The notes beneath the pieces were generated by a model. The model worked only from the letters and a program-made list of their open reading frames with translations, did no database searches and was not told the origin of the DNA. A stretch of 64,000 nt of DNA from Chlorella sorokiniana (Eukaryota; Chlorophyta; Trebouxiophyceae; Chlorellales; Chlorellaceae), in NCBI GenBank assembly GCA_025917655.1, contig CP084611.1, positions 310,001 through 374,000 of the forward strand, in the 5' to 3' direction. Position numbers and translations under genes: made by a program. Positions 28,160 through 39,962 of the stretch are shown here, piece by piece (position 1 is the first letter of the stretch; the number at the start of each line of letters is the position of its first letter).

Positions 28160-29819
28160 ATGCCCCTTATTTACAGCTTCGTGGCGCGTGGAAATGTGGT
28201 TCTGGCAGATTATACCTCCTACACGGGGAACTTCTCCACGGTAGCACTTCAAGTGAGCCAACGGCACAAGCGCGTGCCAGAAGCTGACCAGTTTGCCCGC
28301 TGCTTGCACAGTCAGCACTCTAGAATGCCTGGGGCACACTCATTGCGGCGGTCAGTGCGCCCGGGAAGCCCGCCGATCACCTCGGCCATGCGCCGCCGGT
28401 CGACTGACCATCAGCTGCCGCCGCTGCTTCGCCCGACGGTTTGCAGGCGCTGGAGAAGGGAGGGCAGGGCGCCAACGCCAAATTCACATACTCCTGTGAT
28501 GGACACAGTGAGTGGCAGTCTGTCGCGCTGCTGTTCACCTCCGCCCTGTCCACCTGTTCTTAGCGGGCAACTCACTGCTGGCCACCACGCCCCCTCCCCC
28601 TCATTGCTGTGCAGCCTTCAACTACCTCTCATCCAATGGATACAGTGAGTGCGGCAGCCCCTGTTAAATTTTGCAATCACATCAACCGCAGCCTCTCTCA
28701 GCACCACGTGTGTTGCCCTGTGCCTCTTCCTTGCCGCTCAACAGCCAGGCTGACCCAAGCCACCCCTTGCCGTGCTGCCACAGCCTTCCTGGTGGTTGCG
28801 GACGAGCAGTTTGGGCGGCAAATACCCTTTGCTTTCTTGGAGCGGGTGCGGGAGGAGTGGCAGCAGAAGTGGGCGGAGAAGGGGCCCGGCGCCGCCGCGC
28901 ACTCGCTGGACAAGTCTTTTGGCCCGCGGCTCAGGCACTGGATGGAGTACTGCGAGCAGCACCCGGAGGAGCTGTCCAAGGTGGCCAGCGTGCAGAAGAA
29001 GGTGGGGGTGAAGCCGCAGCGACGGCGGGCGTCGCGGGGCTGCATGCAGGGGCACGGGGCTGCGCTGTGGCTGTGGGCTGCGGCGGCGGTCGACGAGCAG
29101 CGGAGGGCGCGCTGCAGCAGGCGTTCCGCGCGAACCACACCGTCTACTCGCCGCCTGCGCGGCCCTGCCGCCTTCTGTGGGGCCAGCTCTTGGCGACGGC
29201 GGGCTCGGCCGCTCCCCCGCCATCTGCCGTTCGGTTCACGGTGTTCTGCGCATCGTGGCTTCTGCCCCTTCTCAGCTTCTCTTCACCCGCTCTGCCCATT
29301 GCCCGGTGGCAGGTTGATGAAGTGAAGAACATCATGGTGGACAACATCGAAAAGGTGCTGGAGCGGGGGAGAAGATTGAGCTGCTGGTGGACAAAACGGA
29401 CAACCTGCGGTTCCAGGTGGGTGCCTGTCCTTAGGAGAGCAAGTGCGTGAGCATGCTTGGTGCTGCTAGGTGGATGTTAAGCAGGGTGGGGGCCTAGGTA
29501 CAAGCATCGCTGTGGTGACCGCAGCCGGCTGGCGGGTCCCGCGCTGCCATCGCATGCTGCGGGGCTCTGCTGCATGCTCGCCGTCGGTGCAGCTGCGCCT
29601 GCGGCATGCGCAGCACGCCTCTCAGCACGCTTGCCATGTGCCACGCCCCCCTTTCCCGCCCTCCAGGCGGACAAGTTCCACAAGACGGGGCGGCAGCTGC
29701 GCAGCCGCATGTGGTGGCAGAACATGAAGATGAAGCTCATCATCCTGGCCATCCTCATCCTCATCGCCGTCATCATCTTCTGCGCCGTGTGCTTCTCCGG
29801 CGGCAACTGCCTGAAGTGA
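28160..29819 (+). CDS. VAMP7: Longin-domain R-SNARE, VAMP7/VAMP72 type
   Basis: Tail-anchored vesicle SNARE for endosomal, vacuolar or plasma-membrane fusion (family knowledge). Exons: 28160-28252, 28447-28507, 28615-28644, 28784-29001, 29313-29416, 29667-29819. The longin domain starts [20 protein letters not shown] and continues [20 protein letters not shown] and [20 protein letters not shown], close to plant VAMP72. The SNARE helix [19 protein letters not shown] carries the central Arg of R-SNAREs. A C-terminal membrane anchor follows ([17 protein letters not shown]), ending CFSGGNCLK. Exon 5 is 104 nt where 105 are needed: a G run at 29365-29369 seems one base short. Corrected length is 219 residues, normal for the family. 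Exon 3 is a 30-nt micro-exon. Confidence 0.95.
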
Positions 29820-31351
29820 GGGCGGCGACGGCTCCAAAGCCGGGTGAAAGATGGAGAGTGCACACCACGCGCGCTGTGGTTTCTGCGCGCTGCCCATCTC
29901 GCCGGCTCTCTGCTGCCTGTCCCCGCCTGTCGCCCCTGTGTATAGTACATCGCCGCTCCTCTTTGCCCCAAACTTAACTGACGAGCATGCGCCGCTGCGG
30001 CGCCTGGCCCGCCCGGCCCTGCTTTCCGAGCGGCCTTGGATTTGATACATGACGCCAGCGCTGACCTCTGCCTGCCTGCTTCAGTCCTCATTTCTCTGCT
30101 CGTTGCTGTTACCATGACAGACTTGCGGGTGCTGATCCCAAACATAAAGGCAGCAGTCGTGGTGGTCACCCCAAGCGGTGCCATGGCCTCTGAAGGTACC
30201 GCACCCAACGCGGCACAGCGCGCCACAGCGTTGCAGCGCCAGCTCGTGACAGCCACTGTCGCTGCTGGCCAGAATGTGACGAGGCCAGGCAGTAACGAAG
30301 TAAGGAGCATGGGGCAGTTGCAGGGCGCTTTCTGGCCCTGTCGACCACCCAGCATGTCAATGTCGCAGCGCTGTGCCGCCAGCTGGACGAGGCAGTGGCG
30401 GCGCCGGCGCCGGCGCTGGGGCACTTGATCTTGAATTTGGGAAGAATTTTGGCTTCTGGAGCTGTGCGGAACGCTGGGGCGGCGAGAGGGCTGCCTGCTG
30501 CCAAGGGATTGCCAGCAGAGCTTCCTGGGAGACTGGCTGGGTGGAGGCCTTCCCCTAGGGGGAGGGGCTGGGTGGAGGCCTTCCCCTAGGGGGAGGGGCT
30601 GGGTGGAGGCCTTCCCCTAGGGGGAGGGAGCTAAGCCTGGCATCGGCCGTGTGCCAGGCGCAAGCGGGTCAACGTGCGGGCCCCAGGCCGCTGGCAGTGT
30701 AGTGTGCAGGGCCTTTCCTCCCCCTGGTAGCTCGTGCTGGGGTTGCTGCCGCCGCCTGCCGTGCCCGCCAGCACACTGGAGGGCCATCAGCCTGGAGAGT
30801 GTGCTGACAGGCCCTGGCATGCCGCTGGGCCACCGGGCGCTGGTGCTGTACCTCGGTCCACACAGCGTGTATCTGCCGCTACTCTGGCGCGCTGCCCCGC
30901 TGAACCCTCGTCCCGCTTGCAAGGGGGTCCTGGCGAGTGCTGCCCAGCGCAGGGCACCCGCCATCACGGGCGGCCCTGTTTCCCACTGCTCTGCCTTCAA
31001 CAGAGGCGCACATTGCACCCAGGCCGCTGGTGCAGGTGGGGCAGGGTTGCCAGGTACTTTCCCCTCCGAGGAATCAGAGCCACCTTTATTCCTTGGTGAA
31101 ACCTCAGCCGACCGAATCCCACCGGCATACCCCAATTCAGCAGCATTCATCGAATCTCCCTGCCTATAACCCACCAATTGAAGGCGTTTTGTATGAAGCA
31201 CATGGGCTTTGGCGCCAGGAACGTCCATTGTAGGCGGGGGGTCACCTTGCCAGCTCAGCATTGACGCCCCATGAAACACCAACACCGCCGATGCACACGG
31301 TATTTCAACCAACCGTCCAGTAACAGTTCCTGCTATATCAATCACATCACC
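29820..31351. other. Spacer between the VAMP gene and family member A
   Basis: About 1.5 kb. Frames open on both strands around 30040-30430 are of low complexity and I cannot support a gene there. The stretch contains a three-copy 31-bp tandem repeat and otherwise no recognisable element. Confidence 0.4.
30539..30629. repeat. 31-bp tandem repeat, about 3 copies
   Basis: Three nearly perfect head-to-tail copies of a 31-base unit starting gggtggaggccttccccta. The core cccctaggggg is self-complementary. No coding frame is implied. Confidence 0.9.
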
Positions 31352-32876
31352 ATGCTGGCGGTAATGAACCCCACCGCCTCCTTCTCTGTGGATTTGCCCG
31401 TGGGACCACAGCCGCCGGCGTTCGACGACACACTTGTGCAGCAGATGTGCAGCTGGATGTTTGAGCGAGACGATGCTAGTGATAGCCCCGCAGGTGGGTA
31501 TGCAGGGAGCTCCCTCTCCGGACCACCAACAGCACTGTGCCTACTGCCGCCCCCAGCCTCTGGGGCCCCGGCCCCAGCTTGAGTACGTTTCCAATCGGAT
31601 GTCGATGGGCATTTTCAGCCGAGATGCGGCAGCGCAACCCGTGGTAGACGGGCCCGGCGGCAGGGTGGGCTAGGGCCAGGCTCAGCTGCCACCACCGACG
31701 GGGTTCAGTGCGCAGAACATGTCACTCACAATCATTTCATCTCGCCCCCAAGAAAGGGCCACTGAGACCCTCACCTTCGCACTCATCGCTGCAGGCTTGG
31801 AGCTGCCGGGCTGCTGGCAGCGGGAGGCCTGTCCCTCGGTCCCTCCGCCGCGATCGGCGGCGGCAAACCTCCGATCCAGCCCGCTCCCTGGCTGGCCCCA
31901 TTCCCGCCGCCGCGCACCCGCCCCGCACACGCCGCCTCCTCCTGCCGGCCATCCAAGCTACGCTTCAACCCCACCCTCTCGAGCTGCTCCACCGCCAGCT
32001 CCGAGGCTGTCTCCTGGCTGGCAGGGTGGGCGCGGCTGGCAGCAGACGGCCCCGCTGCCGCCACCAGCGCCTCCCCAGCCCAGCCAGCAGCCTGTCGCTG
32101 GACAGCGGCAGCCGCGGCGGCGCCACCTCAGCACTGCTGCACTGCGCGGGCGGCCTCGACGTGGGCAACGCCTGCGGCGGCGACCCGTGCCGCCAGGCGG
32201 CCGCCACTCGCAAGCAGCACGGGCGCTCTCTGCGGGGGCACCCCCGCTCCTCCCGCAAGCGCAGCCTGGCGGCGGACTTGGACGCAGCCTCCTGCGCCCT
32301 CCTTTCCAACAGCAGGTGGGCGCCTGCTTCGGGCCTGCCTGGGGTGGGGAGGCCGCTGGGCGGCAGAGCAGCCGTGGCTGGCCAGAGCCTGTGGCTGGCA
32401 CAAGGCGCAAGGGGGTATTGCCGGCTCACCCGCTGGCAGAAGGCGCCGCGCCCGCCCCCACCCGCCATCCCACCCCGCGCACACACACACACACACACAC
32501 CACCACCTTCCACCCACTCGCCTTCCTTTCCACTCCCTGCCGCAGCTCCCGCGCCAGCCGCAGCCGCCAGCGACTGGAGCGCCAGGCTTGCCCGGCGCCT
32601 CCCAGCCTGGGTGGCGCCGCGCCAGCAGCGCCCGCATACATGCCGGCGGATGGCGCCAGCACCAGCTCCCTTCCCACGCTGGAGCCCCTGTCAGCGATCC
32701 CGCAGCCGCTGCAGGCCCCGCTGGCTGAGCTGGCGGCAGATGAGGCTGAGCTGGCGGCCCTGGATGCCGCGCTGGCCGCCCTTGATACCGCCCCGGCCTC
32801 CTCAGCCCCACCGCCCTGCCCCTGGCAGCTCTCTGGGCCTGAGCGGCGGCGCCAGTCCATATCTTGGCTGTCGTGA
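31352..32876 (+). CDS. WLAGW-family protein, member A (unrecognised family)
   Basis: I do not recognise this family. Exons: 31352-31493 (MLAVMNPTASFSVDLPVGPQ, then VQQMCSWMFERDDASDSP), 31794-32315 and 32546-32876. Exon 2 contains SSEAVSWLAGWARLAADGPA and, in another frame, a basic ending (SRKRSLAADLDAASC). It is one base short of keeping phase with its neighbours, so a frame correction is needed. Exon 3 reads YMPADGASTSSLPTLEPLS and then the helix ELAALDAALAALDTAP, before a stop after SISWLS. The same order of motifs (tryptophan helix, basic patch, DGAST-SLP, LxAxLAxL helix) appears in members B and C. There is no signal peptide or membrane segment. A nuclear regulatory role is speculation. 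Confidence 0.65.
32484..32502 (+). repeat. (CA)n microsatellite in intron 2 of member A
   Basis: About nine CA units roughly 40 bases upstream of the acceptor that begins the last exon of family member A. Confidence 0.75.
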
Positions 32877-34947
32877 TGCCGTTCAGCTTTGGCGCACCAG
32901 CCAGCCCCTCCCTGCAAGCAATACACACTTGACACGGCCCATTGCGCTTTTCTCTTTGTGCCCTCACCTTGAGCTGGCGCCCAACCATACAAGACCACAG
33001 AAAGACAACAACTGCCTTTCTTCCCTACACACCACGCCCCCACACACGATGACCAGCGTACGTGTAGCGCTTTTTGGCAACCGCACCTCCTGTGCCTGTG
33101 TCGCCCCCCTTCGCCACGTGGCGCCCTTGGCTTCTTTTCCCTTCCCTTCACACCCTGTCAGAGGACTGTCAACCCCGCTTGCTTGTCGCCCACTTCTCAC
33201 CCTTTCAGAGAACGTACACACCCGCCTGTGTGTCACCCTAAACCTTTGTCTGGCTGCCTGCGCTCCAGTGCGCCCCTGTGTCCTACTAACTGCCGTGTAT
33301 CCATCCGTGTTGCGCCGACTGGCCGCCCTCCTCCACCCCTTGCAAGCTGTGTGTAGCGAGCTTGTGCCGCGCGCCTCTTCAGCTCCTTATTTACCATACA
33401 CTTTGAACGCCCCATTATCAACACACCCACAAGTGCACCCATTCACGGTCACACCGCTATCCCTTCCCAACTCTCAGTTCCTCCTCGCCCCATCACCCCT
33501 TGCATTCGTCATTCGACAAGCAGCCGCTAGGCTGGCTCACAAGCTGTCAGCCTTGATGTGCGATTATTTTGCATGGGCCACGCCCTCGGTCACCGCCGCA
33601 CGGCCGCTTCCACTCACCGCCCTCACACCCCCTGACACGTGCAACAACTGAGCAGAGTGCTGCTCTTGAGCATGCTGTGCACGCCCGCTTTCGTTCCCTG
33701 CTGAAGCAGCGTGCTTTCCATACATGTCGGCGCCGCAGCGCGCACCTTGCCCGCCGCTGCGCTGCCTCGCATGCACCACATCGCGTCTTCTTTCACCCTC
33801 TTCTTCTCGAAAAATCTTCCATTTGATTACCTGCATCCTCACTGCATTGTAAACTAGCATGCCCAGGCGGAGGCATGGCAAGAGCGTGCGGGCGAGTGGT
33901 CCCCCGGCTCAAGCCACCAATCGCCGCAACGCCGGCGCCAGCGAATCCGGTGGGCGAGCCAGCCGCAGCCAGCGCCTTTTTCAGCGGCGCCCGCCTGTGA
34001 GGCCAGCTGCGCATAATTGATGGGTTACACGTCGGGGGTAGGACGAAAGATAGACAGAGGCGAAACGATGGCAGGAGGCCGCTCTGATCGTGGGGCGTGG
34101 CCACGGCGCTTCAAGGGCATGAATTTAGATGGGCATGGTAACTGCATACAACATGGATGGGTAGGTCTGCCAATCTTGCGTGCATGGCTTGCTGGGAAAA
34201 ACGGTGGGCGGGGGTGGGGCGGTCACTCAGTAAGACAGCGTAGCGAGGGGCGGTCTGCGGGCCGACAGTTGCGGCGACAAAGGCGAACAGCCCACAACGT
34301 GGTGCTGGCGCAGGGTCGGAGCTACAAAATCGAGGGGAAGCAGCCCATCCGAGGGCGTTCTGTACAAGGGGAAGAGTCCAGCAGGCGGACAGCGAATACA
34401 AGGCGGGGCAGGGTGGCTGTGGCTGAGCAAGGAGGGACCGCCAGCCGCCGGGAGCCACCGCACAAGATGAGGACGGGAGGCAGGAGAGGAGCTGGGTGAG
34501 TGGGCCGTATGTGTGTGTGTTGTGCTCCGTGGTGAGGGGCGGCATGCGTTCCAGGCTGGCCGGCAGAGAGCCGCAGAATGGGCGGCCCACTTGCCGGGCA
34601 CCGAGTGATGGGAGGAAAGAATGTGCTGTGGTCAAGCAGTGCAGCATGACGAGGCGAGGCAGGGCAGGCAATGCTGAATCAGGTGTGGCATGAGCTAAGC
34701 AGGTGTGAAAAACATGGAGGCAGGCGGTATGGAGCAGTGAGGCGCCTGCCGGGCACCAAACCAGCTGCACAAGCGGCCTGAATGCGGGCCCGGCTTTTGC
34801 GTTGTACGGAACAGGGTAGTGAGAGGGGGCTACCTGTGCGGCTTGAATGAAATGGAAGGCCCAAGCGGGGGCGGCGACAGTTGGCCGCAGCAGTGGGGGA
34901 TCAGAGGGCGGGAGGCAACAAGAAAAACACGCTGCGCAGCTCGCGCC
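32877..34947. other. Convergent spacer, family members A and B
   Basis: About 2 kb between two genes that end toward each other. The frame open on the plus strand to about 33650 has no conserved residues and is probably 3' untranslated sequence. A TGTAA element lies at about 33848-33852. No repeat, RNA gene or mobile element was recognised. Confidence 0.4.
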
Positions 34948-36068
34948 TCAGAACCACAGGCTGGCGTGCGGCAGGGCGGGTTCGCAGTCCAGCTCAGCGA
35001 GCGCAGCCTCCAGCCCGAGGGGGTCGTCTTCGTCTGGCGGGTCCCCCGCCCAGCCCTGCTCCTCAGGCCAGTCTGGGCAGCACGGCACCTGCTGCACCTC
35101 CACCACAGGCACCAAGGCGGGTGTGCAGCCAGCATCCGCCGCCGCCGCCGCCACAGCAGGCAGCACGGTTGTGCTGGCGCCGTCGGCCACACGGCCGCCA
35201 CCCACGGGGAGGCTGGGGCGGCCGACGCGGCGGGCCTGCCGCCATCGTGGCGGGGACGCGTGTACTGGACAGATGACCTGCCCAGGGAAAGAGGCGCAGG
35301 GCGGCGGTTATCGCGGAGGATGGGGGCGACTGAGCAGCGGGGCCCCGCCCGGGCCGGGCGTCTCCGCAAAGAGGCCAGCCCAGCAACGTCGGGGGCGCCA
35401 GCCTGCCCCGGTGCATGCAACAGCGGAGCCCGCAGGAGAGAGGCCCTGCAGCGCACTATCCAACCGGTCTGCTCACCAGCTGCTGCACCTCTGGAAGTCG
35501 GCGGCTGGGTCGTGCTCAGGGGCAGACGCGCGCTTCCGCAGGGCGGACGTTGGGCAGCGGCCGGGGCTGGGGGTGAGAGGGTCCGCGCCGCAGGCTGCCA
35601 GGACGGCGGGGCCGCTGAAGCTGCTCACCATGCCGCTCTGGCTGTTGAAGCTTGCCGGCCTGGACAGGGCTGACAGCGGCGGCGGCGCGGCGGCGCAGCC
35701 GGCAAAAGGTCCGCCCCAGCAGTTGCCACAGGCGTGCGCGCTGCTGGGAGCACCCACCGCGCACCCCTGAGTGGTGGCCAGCCGCGTCCACCCTGCCAGC
35801 CACGACAGAGCCTCAGAGCTGGTGCTTGTGCTGGGGGAGAGGGGGCTTGGAGGTCCCAGCTGCACTGCTGAACTGGGGGCACGCTGGCAGGGGGCGCACG
35901 CGGAAGGGGCCACTTCCAGGCTGGTCGGCCAGCTTTGGGGGCTGCCGCTGTCCGCTTCCTGGCCCTCCAGGTGCCACTGCCTCTCCTCTCCTGCGGCGAC
36001 AGGAGTGGTACCCCGGGGAGGTCGAAGGTAGGGACGGCAAAGTTGCAGTCAGCCAACGGGCAGGGCAT
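34948..36068 (-). CDS. WLAGW-family protein, member B (unrecognised family)
   Basis: The probable start is ATG 36068 (MPCPLADCNFAVPTFDLPGV). A frame change is needed before the tryptophan helix TSSEALSWLAGWTRLATTQG near 35790-35840. That exon ends around 35480 at a GT donor. The last exon, from about 35273 to the TGA at 34948, reads VADGASTTVLPAV, then an acidic stretch DWPEEQGWAGDPPDEDDPLG and the terminal helix GLEAALAELDCEPALPHASL. The DGAST-LP motif and the terminal helix match members A and C. The internal sequence is Ser/Pro/Ala-rich and poorly conserved. Function unknown. Confidence 0.6.
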
Positions 36069-37439
36069 TTGGCCCCCTTCGGAAAAAGCGGACAAAAGCG
36101 ATGGGATGCCTGTCCGGTCCGCTACACATGTTGATTACAGCTTTTTGAGAGCCGCAGAAGCGGCGGGGCGAGGGGCTGGGCAGGAGATGGCATTCATGCC
36201 TTCTAGCCCGGCTGCTCCCTGGCTCCCTTTCCCCACCTGTCATCGTTGAAGAACTGACAAATCGATCCAGCCAAGTGCGGAGCTCTGGCGTGTCGTCTTC
36301 CCCGAGCTGTGCCCGCACACGTGTGCACACAACAGTATCGCAAAAATGGCTCCGCACCTCAGGCCAAGGGGTACACGGCATTTCGCCGTGGGAATGTGGC
36401 CCAGGCAGCGGAGCTCAGGATGGCACCTGCAGGGTTGGGGATGCTTCCCATGCTGTGAACGACGCGCTGCCGCCCCCTCAGCATTCCAGCTCCTGGCGGC
36501 TGAAGGGAGCAGTCGCAGCAGCTGCAGGGACACCACCAAGTACATTGAGAGAATGAAAATGGTAAGAGTTGGCCGGTGCACCCTTGAGCCGTAGCTCAAG
36601 CGAGCCACAGTTGGCTACGTAGCCAACGGCCCTGGCAGCAACGTGGGGGCATGGACAGAAGGGTGGCCATACTTGAGAGAGGGGGCGCTGCAAGGTGCAA
36701 ATCTTGTGCGGGCTGCTTGGCCGCCAGACACCGCGCCCAGATCGCACCCCAGCTTTCAGCAGCCCGGCGGTGGGCGCAGTGTAGCATCCAGCTGAGCCAG
36801 CTGAATCCAGCAACGCTGGATCCAAAGCGGCGGAGCGCCAGAATGGCAGCATGCAGGAGCCACTTCCAGCCATGGCTGGGCTGCCAGCCTTGGACCCTTC
36901 ACTGACCCTCCGCTGCCGCTGTAAGCCTGGCAGGCTGATCACGCCTGTGGCAACAGCCTGAGGAAGTGCCTGCTGTACACATGTGTGATTGTGCGCTCAG
37001 GTGGAGCCGGAACGCCATGCCAAGTATACAGCGTCCGCATGCAGCAATTTCTGGGGCTGCAGTGGGCAGAGGAGGCAAGAGGGCAAGGCAGTGCGGGCGT
37101 CTGCGTGCTGGCAGGCGGGCATTTATGACTTGAAGGCTGCAAAGCACACTCTTCCAGGTCCCTGCAGTGCTTGTTCTTCCGGCGCAGCATGAAACGCGCG
37201 TGGCGGAACTGCCCAAGTGAGCGGCCATGGCGCAAAAAGCGCGCCAAAAAGCGTAACACAAGCCGGATCTGGAGTGCTATGGAGCAAACCACGCACAGCA
37301 TCGCAGGGCTGCCATGAAAGTACCGTGGGGAAGATTGCACGTATCTAGTGCTTGCAGTCTCCCCCGCTCTGCTCAAGCCATCTCTGTGGATTCTTCTCTC
37401 ACATTGTACCCAGTCCGAGCCTCCAACCCGCTGGCAGTC
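36069..37439. other. Divergent spacer, family members B and C
   Basis: About 1.4 kb between the starts of members B (minus) and C (plus). Composition is more balanced than in the genes. Short frames exist on both strands but show no recognisable domain. Both promoters are expected here by layout. Confidence 0.35.
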
Positions 37440-38755
37440 ATGTGTGTCGGCTCGCAAACGGCGGTTTGCTTGGTGCACCCCGCCCGTGGCGACTACAGCC
37501 CTCTTTCGCAGAAAATCGCTCACATGGGCGTGTCGCACCTGCAAGATATGAGCTTCTGGCAGCAAGCTGGTGAGGACCGGAAAGCCGGGCGCGGCGTGGA
37601 CGCCCTGACTGCCCCCGTTTCGCACTTTTTGAAGCTCCTGAAGGTTGCAGAGTCGGCCCGCGCTACCCCGCGCCTCCTCGCGCCGCCAAGCAGGGGCCTC
37701 AGCATCCCGAGCTGTCTAACCTGTCTCACTCCGCTTGCCCCTCAACCGCCTCGCAGATGTCCACCCCGCCCATGCGCTCCCCGCCCGCCCCTCCGAGCAG
37801 CCGTCGGCGGAACTCATGCTGGGCCAGGGGCCACCGCCAGTGCGCCTGCGGCCCGCTGCAGAGGTCTATGCCACCCCCTCCATCACCCTGTCAGCCTGCT
37901 CCCCTGAGCACCAGAGCAGCTGGAGGGATACTGCGAGCCCCCAGCGGTCTGAGGCCCTGTCGTGGCTGTCGGGCTGGGCCAAGCTGGCCGCCGTACAGGA
38001 CGCGGCCTCCTCCGATGGCTGCCCCACGCCGCCCCAGGGCGCTCAGCAGCCGGCCTCCCACGCCTGGGGCGACAGTGCCAGCCTCGCCGACAGCGGCACC
38101 TCCAGCCCCGCAGCGCTGGGTGCTGCCGTCGACCACACGCCCCGCAAGCGGCGCGCCGCGTCTGACGTGCCTCAGCATGCATCCGCCGCCCACTGGGCCC
38201 GTGCCCACCCTGCGGCCACCGCGCCGTCCAGGTGGGTGGGCAGGAATGGGGGTCAGGCGCTTCCCACCGTGGTCTTGCTGTGGCACGGAAGGGCACATCG
38301 CCGCCGCCGTCTCCGCGCTGTGTATGCCACACTGCAGCTCCCGCACCGCCGCCTCCAACAAGCTTGCGTCCTCCTGTGTGCGCAGCGCCCGCCGCGACGC
38401 ACCCGCGCCCGGGTGTCCCTGGACTTCGCCCGGCAGCTGCCCTGCCCCTGCCCGCCGCCGCCTACGACCCCTCCGGCGACGCCGCCAGCGTCTCCTCGCT
38501 GCCCGCCGTGCAGCCACGGCTGTGCGGCCCGCCCGCTGGCCGCACTGTTTCGCATCCCGGGTGGCTGCCGAGGGCCGAGTGGGGCGCCGGCAGCGGCAGC
38601 GTGCCGCCCGCTGTCCCCCGCCACTGCCGCTGGAGATGGGCTTGGACAACCTTGATGCCGACGACTTGGAGGCGTTGGATGCCGCCCTGGCGGCCCTGAA
38701 CGACGCCCCCCCCCCCTTCCTGCCCCAACTCGCTTCCTGCCCCGACTGGCTGTGA
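37440..38755 (+). CDS. WLAGW-family protein, member C (unrecognised family)
   Basis: Exon 1 runs from ATG 37440 (or 37524) to 37569 and includes MGVSHLQDMSFWQQA. Exon 2 is 37757-38231 and keeps one frame throughout: VYATPSITLSACSPEHQSSW, then the helix RSEALSWLSGWAKLAAVQD, then a basic patch HTPRKRRAASDVPQHASAAH. Exon 3 is 38386-38755. It contains AAYDPSGDAASVSSLPAVQP in a second frame and ends in the first frame with LDNLDADDLEALDAALAALN and then SCPDWL before TGA. Two compensating single-base errors in exon 3 would join them. This is the cleanest copy of the family in the window. No known domain was recognised. Confidence 0.7.
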
Positions 38756-39962
38756 ACAGCGGGACTCATCGCGGAGAGCCGGGTGCTCGCCGCGCAGCCC
38801 TCCCCTCCCAATGAAAACCTCCTTGCGCTGCCTGCAGCAACCTTTGGCAGCACTGCATGATCCCCAGTGATGGCCCGCTTGACCGTGAGAGCCTGCCCGC
38901 TCCTCCCCAGGCCCCTGTTTGGGCCCCTCTTTTACCCTGTTGTTCTTTGTGTTCTTATCGACCTACCCGGGAGCGCGCGCTCCCTCCTGTACCCACAGTT
39001 CCTACCCGGTTGCAGCCCAGATGAAGCCAGCTGTTCCCCCACCCTCCCCCTGCCGTGGCACTCCCTTTGCCGCTGCATGGGTACCGCCCTTAGCTTGGTT
39101 AGCGCGTGGCGGCTGTTGCATCCTTTCCCATCGCCTTTTTGTGACACACCGCGAGATTCCAGCACGTTGTGCTGCGCCGCTTACTGCGATCCATCATGTG
39201 ACCGACCACCTCCCTTTCCAAGTTTGTTGCCTCTCCTCTTTCTAAACCAGACGTATCTAATGCATCCCCTTGCCATACGCATGCCCCTCCCTTTCAACCG
39301 CCGCTTGTCAATCCCCAGCGGTGCACACGACTGCCGCTCCTGGCAGCGCCTGCCTGGCAGCGCCTGCCTGCGCTGCTGCGCCCGTCCTTTCCAGGCCTTC
39401 ATCTCTTCCTCAACTGTCTTTCCCCCAATCGCGATCCATGAGCAAAGCCACCTTCGAACTATGCATGCCCCGACGCTCCCCAACCCACTCGCCAACCGTT
39501 GCTCCCAGCTTCTCGCCTGGACTCCATGCCTCACCCCCGCCTTGCCTTGCCCGGCATTTCCGGGCCATGCGCATCAGCGAGCAACGCCGCTGAGCGCTCC
39601 CCACCCCTCACCCCCACCTGTGCTGCCAGCTGCAGCCCCAGCCAGGCTGCTGCTGCGAGTGCGCATCCCACCAAGCTTCACCCGTGCTCCTCTGCACACC
39701 ATTTCGTTCATTTGTTCAACTAAATGATGGGACTCCACCCACCCATCCTTTGCAAAAACACTCTTGCCTCAAGATTCGACTTTTAGTTCTTCGCCCACCC
39801 GTATTTAAGAGCGCAGGCCAAGCCACTGAGCCCGCTGCCGCCGCTGCAGTGCGGTGCCCGCGGGCTGCCTCTTTGGCACGGTTTCCTGCATTGTTTTGGA
39901 AGCCTGCCAACTTTTCCCCTTGTGCCTTGTGGCACATGCTGCTGCTGGCCTGCGTGTCGGAT
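38756..39962. other. Convergent spacer, member C / YTH gene
   Basis: About 1.2 kb, pyrimidine-rich on the plus strand, lying between the stop of member C and the stop of the YTH-domain gene. It should hold both 3' untranslated regions. No coding exon is supported. Confidence 0.4.

Noticed and set aside
31708-33651. 647-codon open frame on the plus strand
   Set aside because: It overlaps member A in another frame and runs through introns and 3' spacer. Apart from short true segments it shows no conserved residues; long open frames are expected at this GC content.
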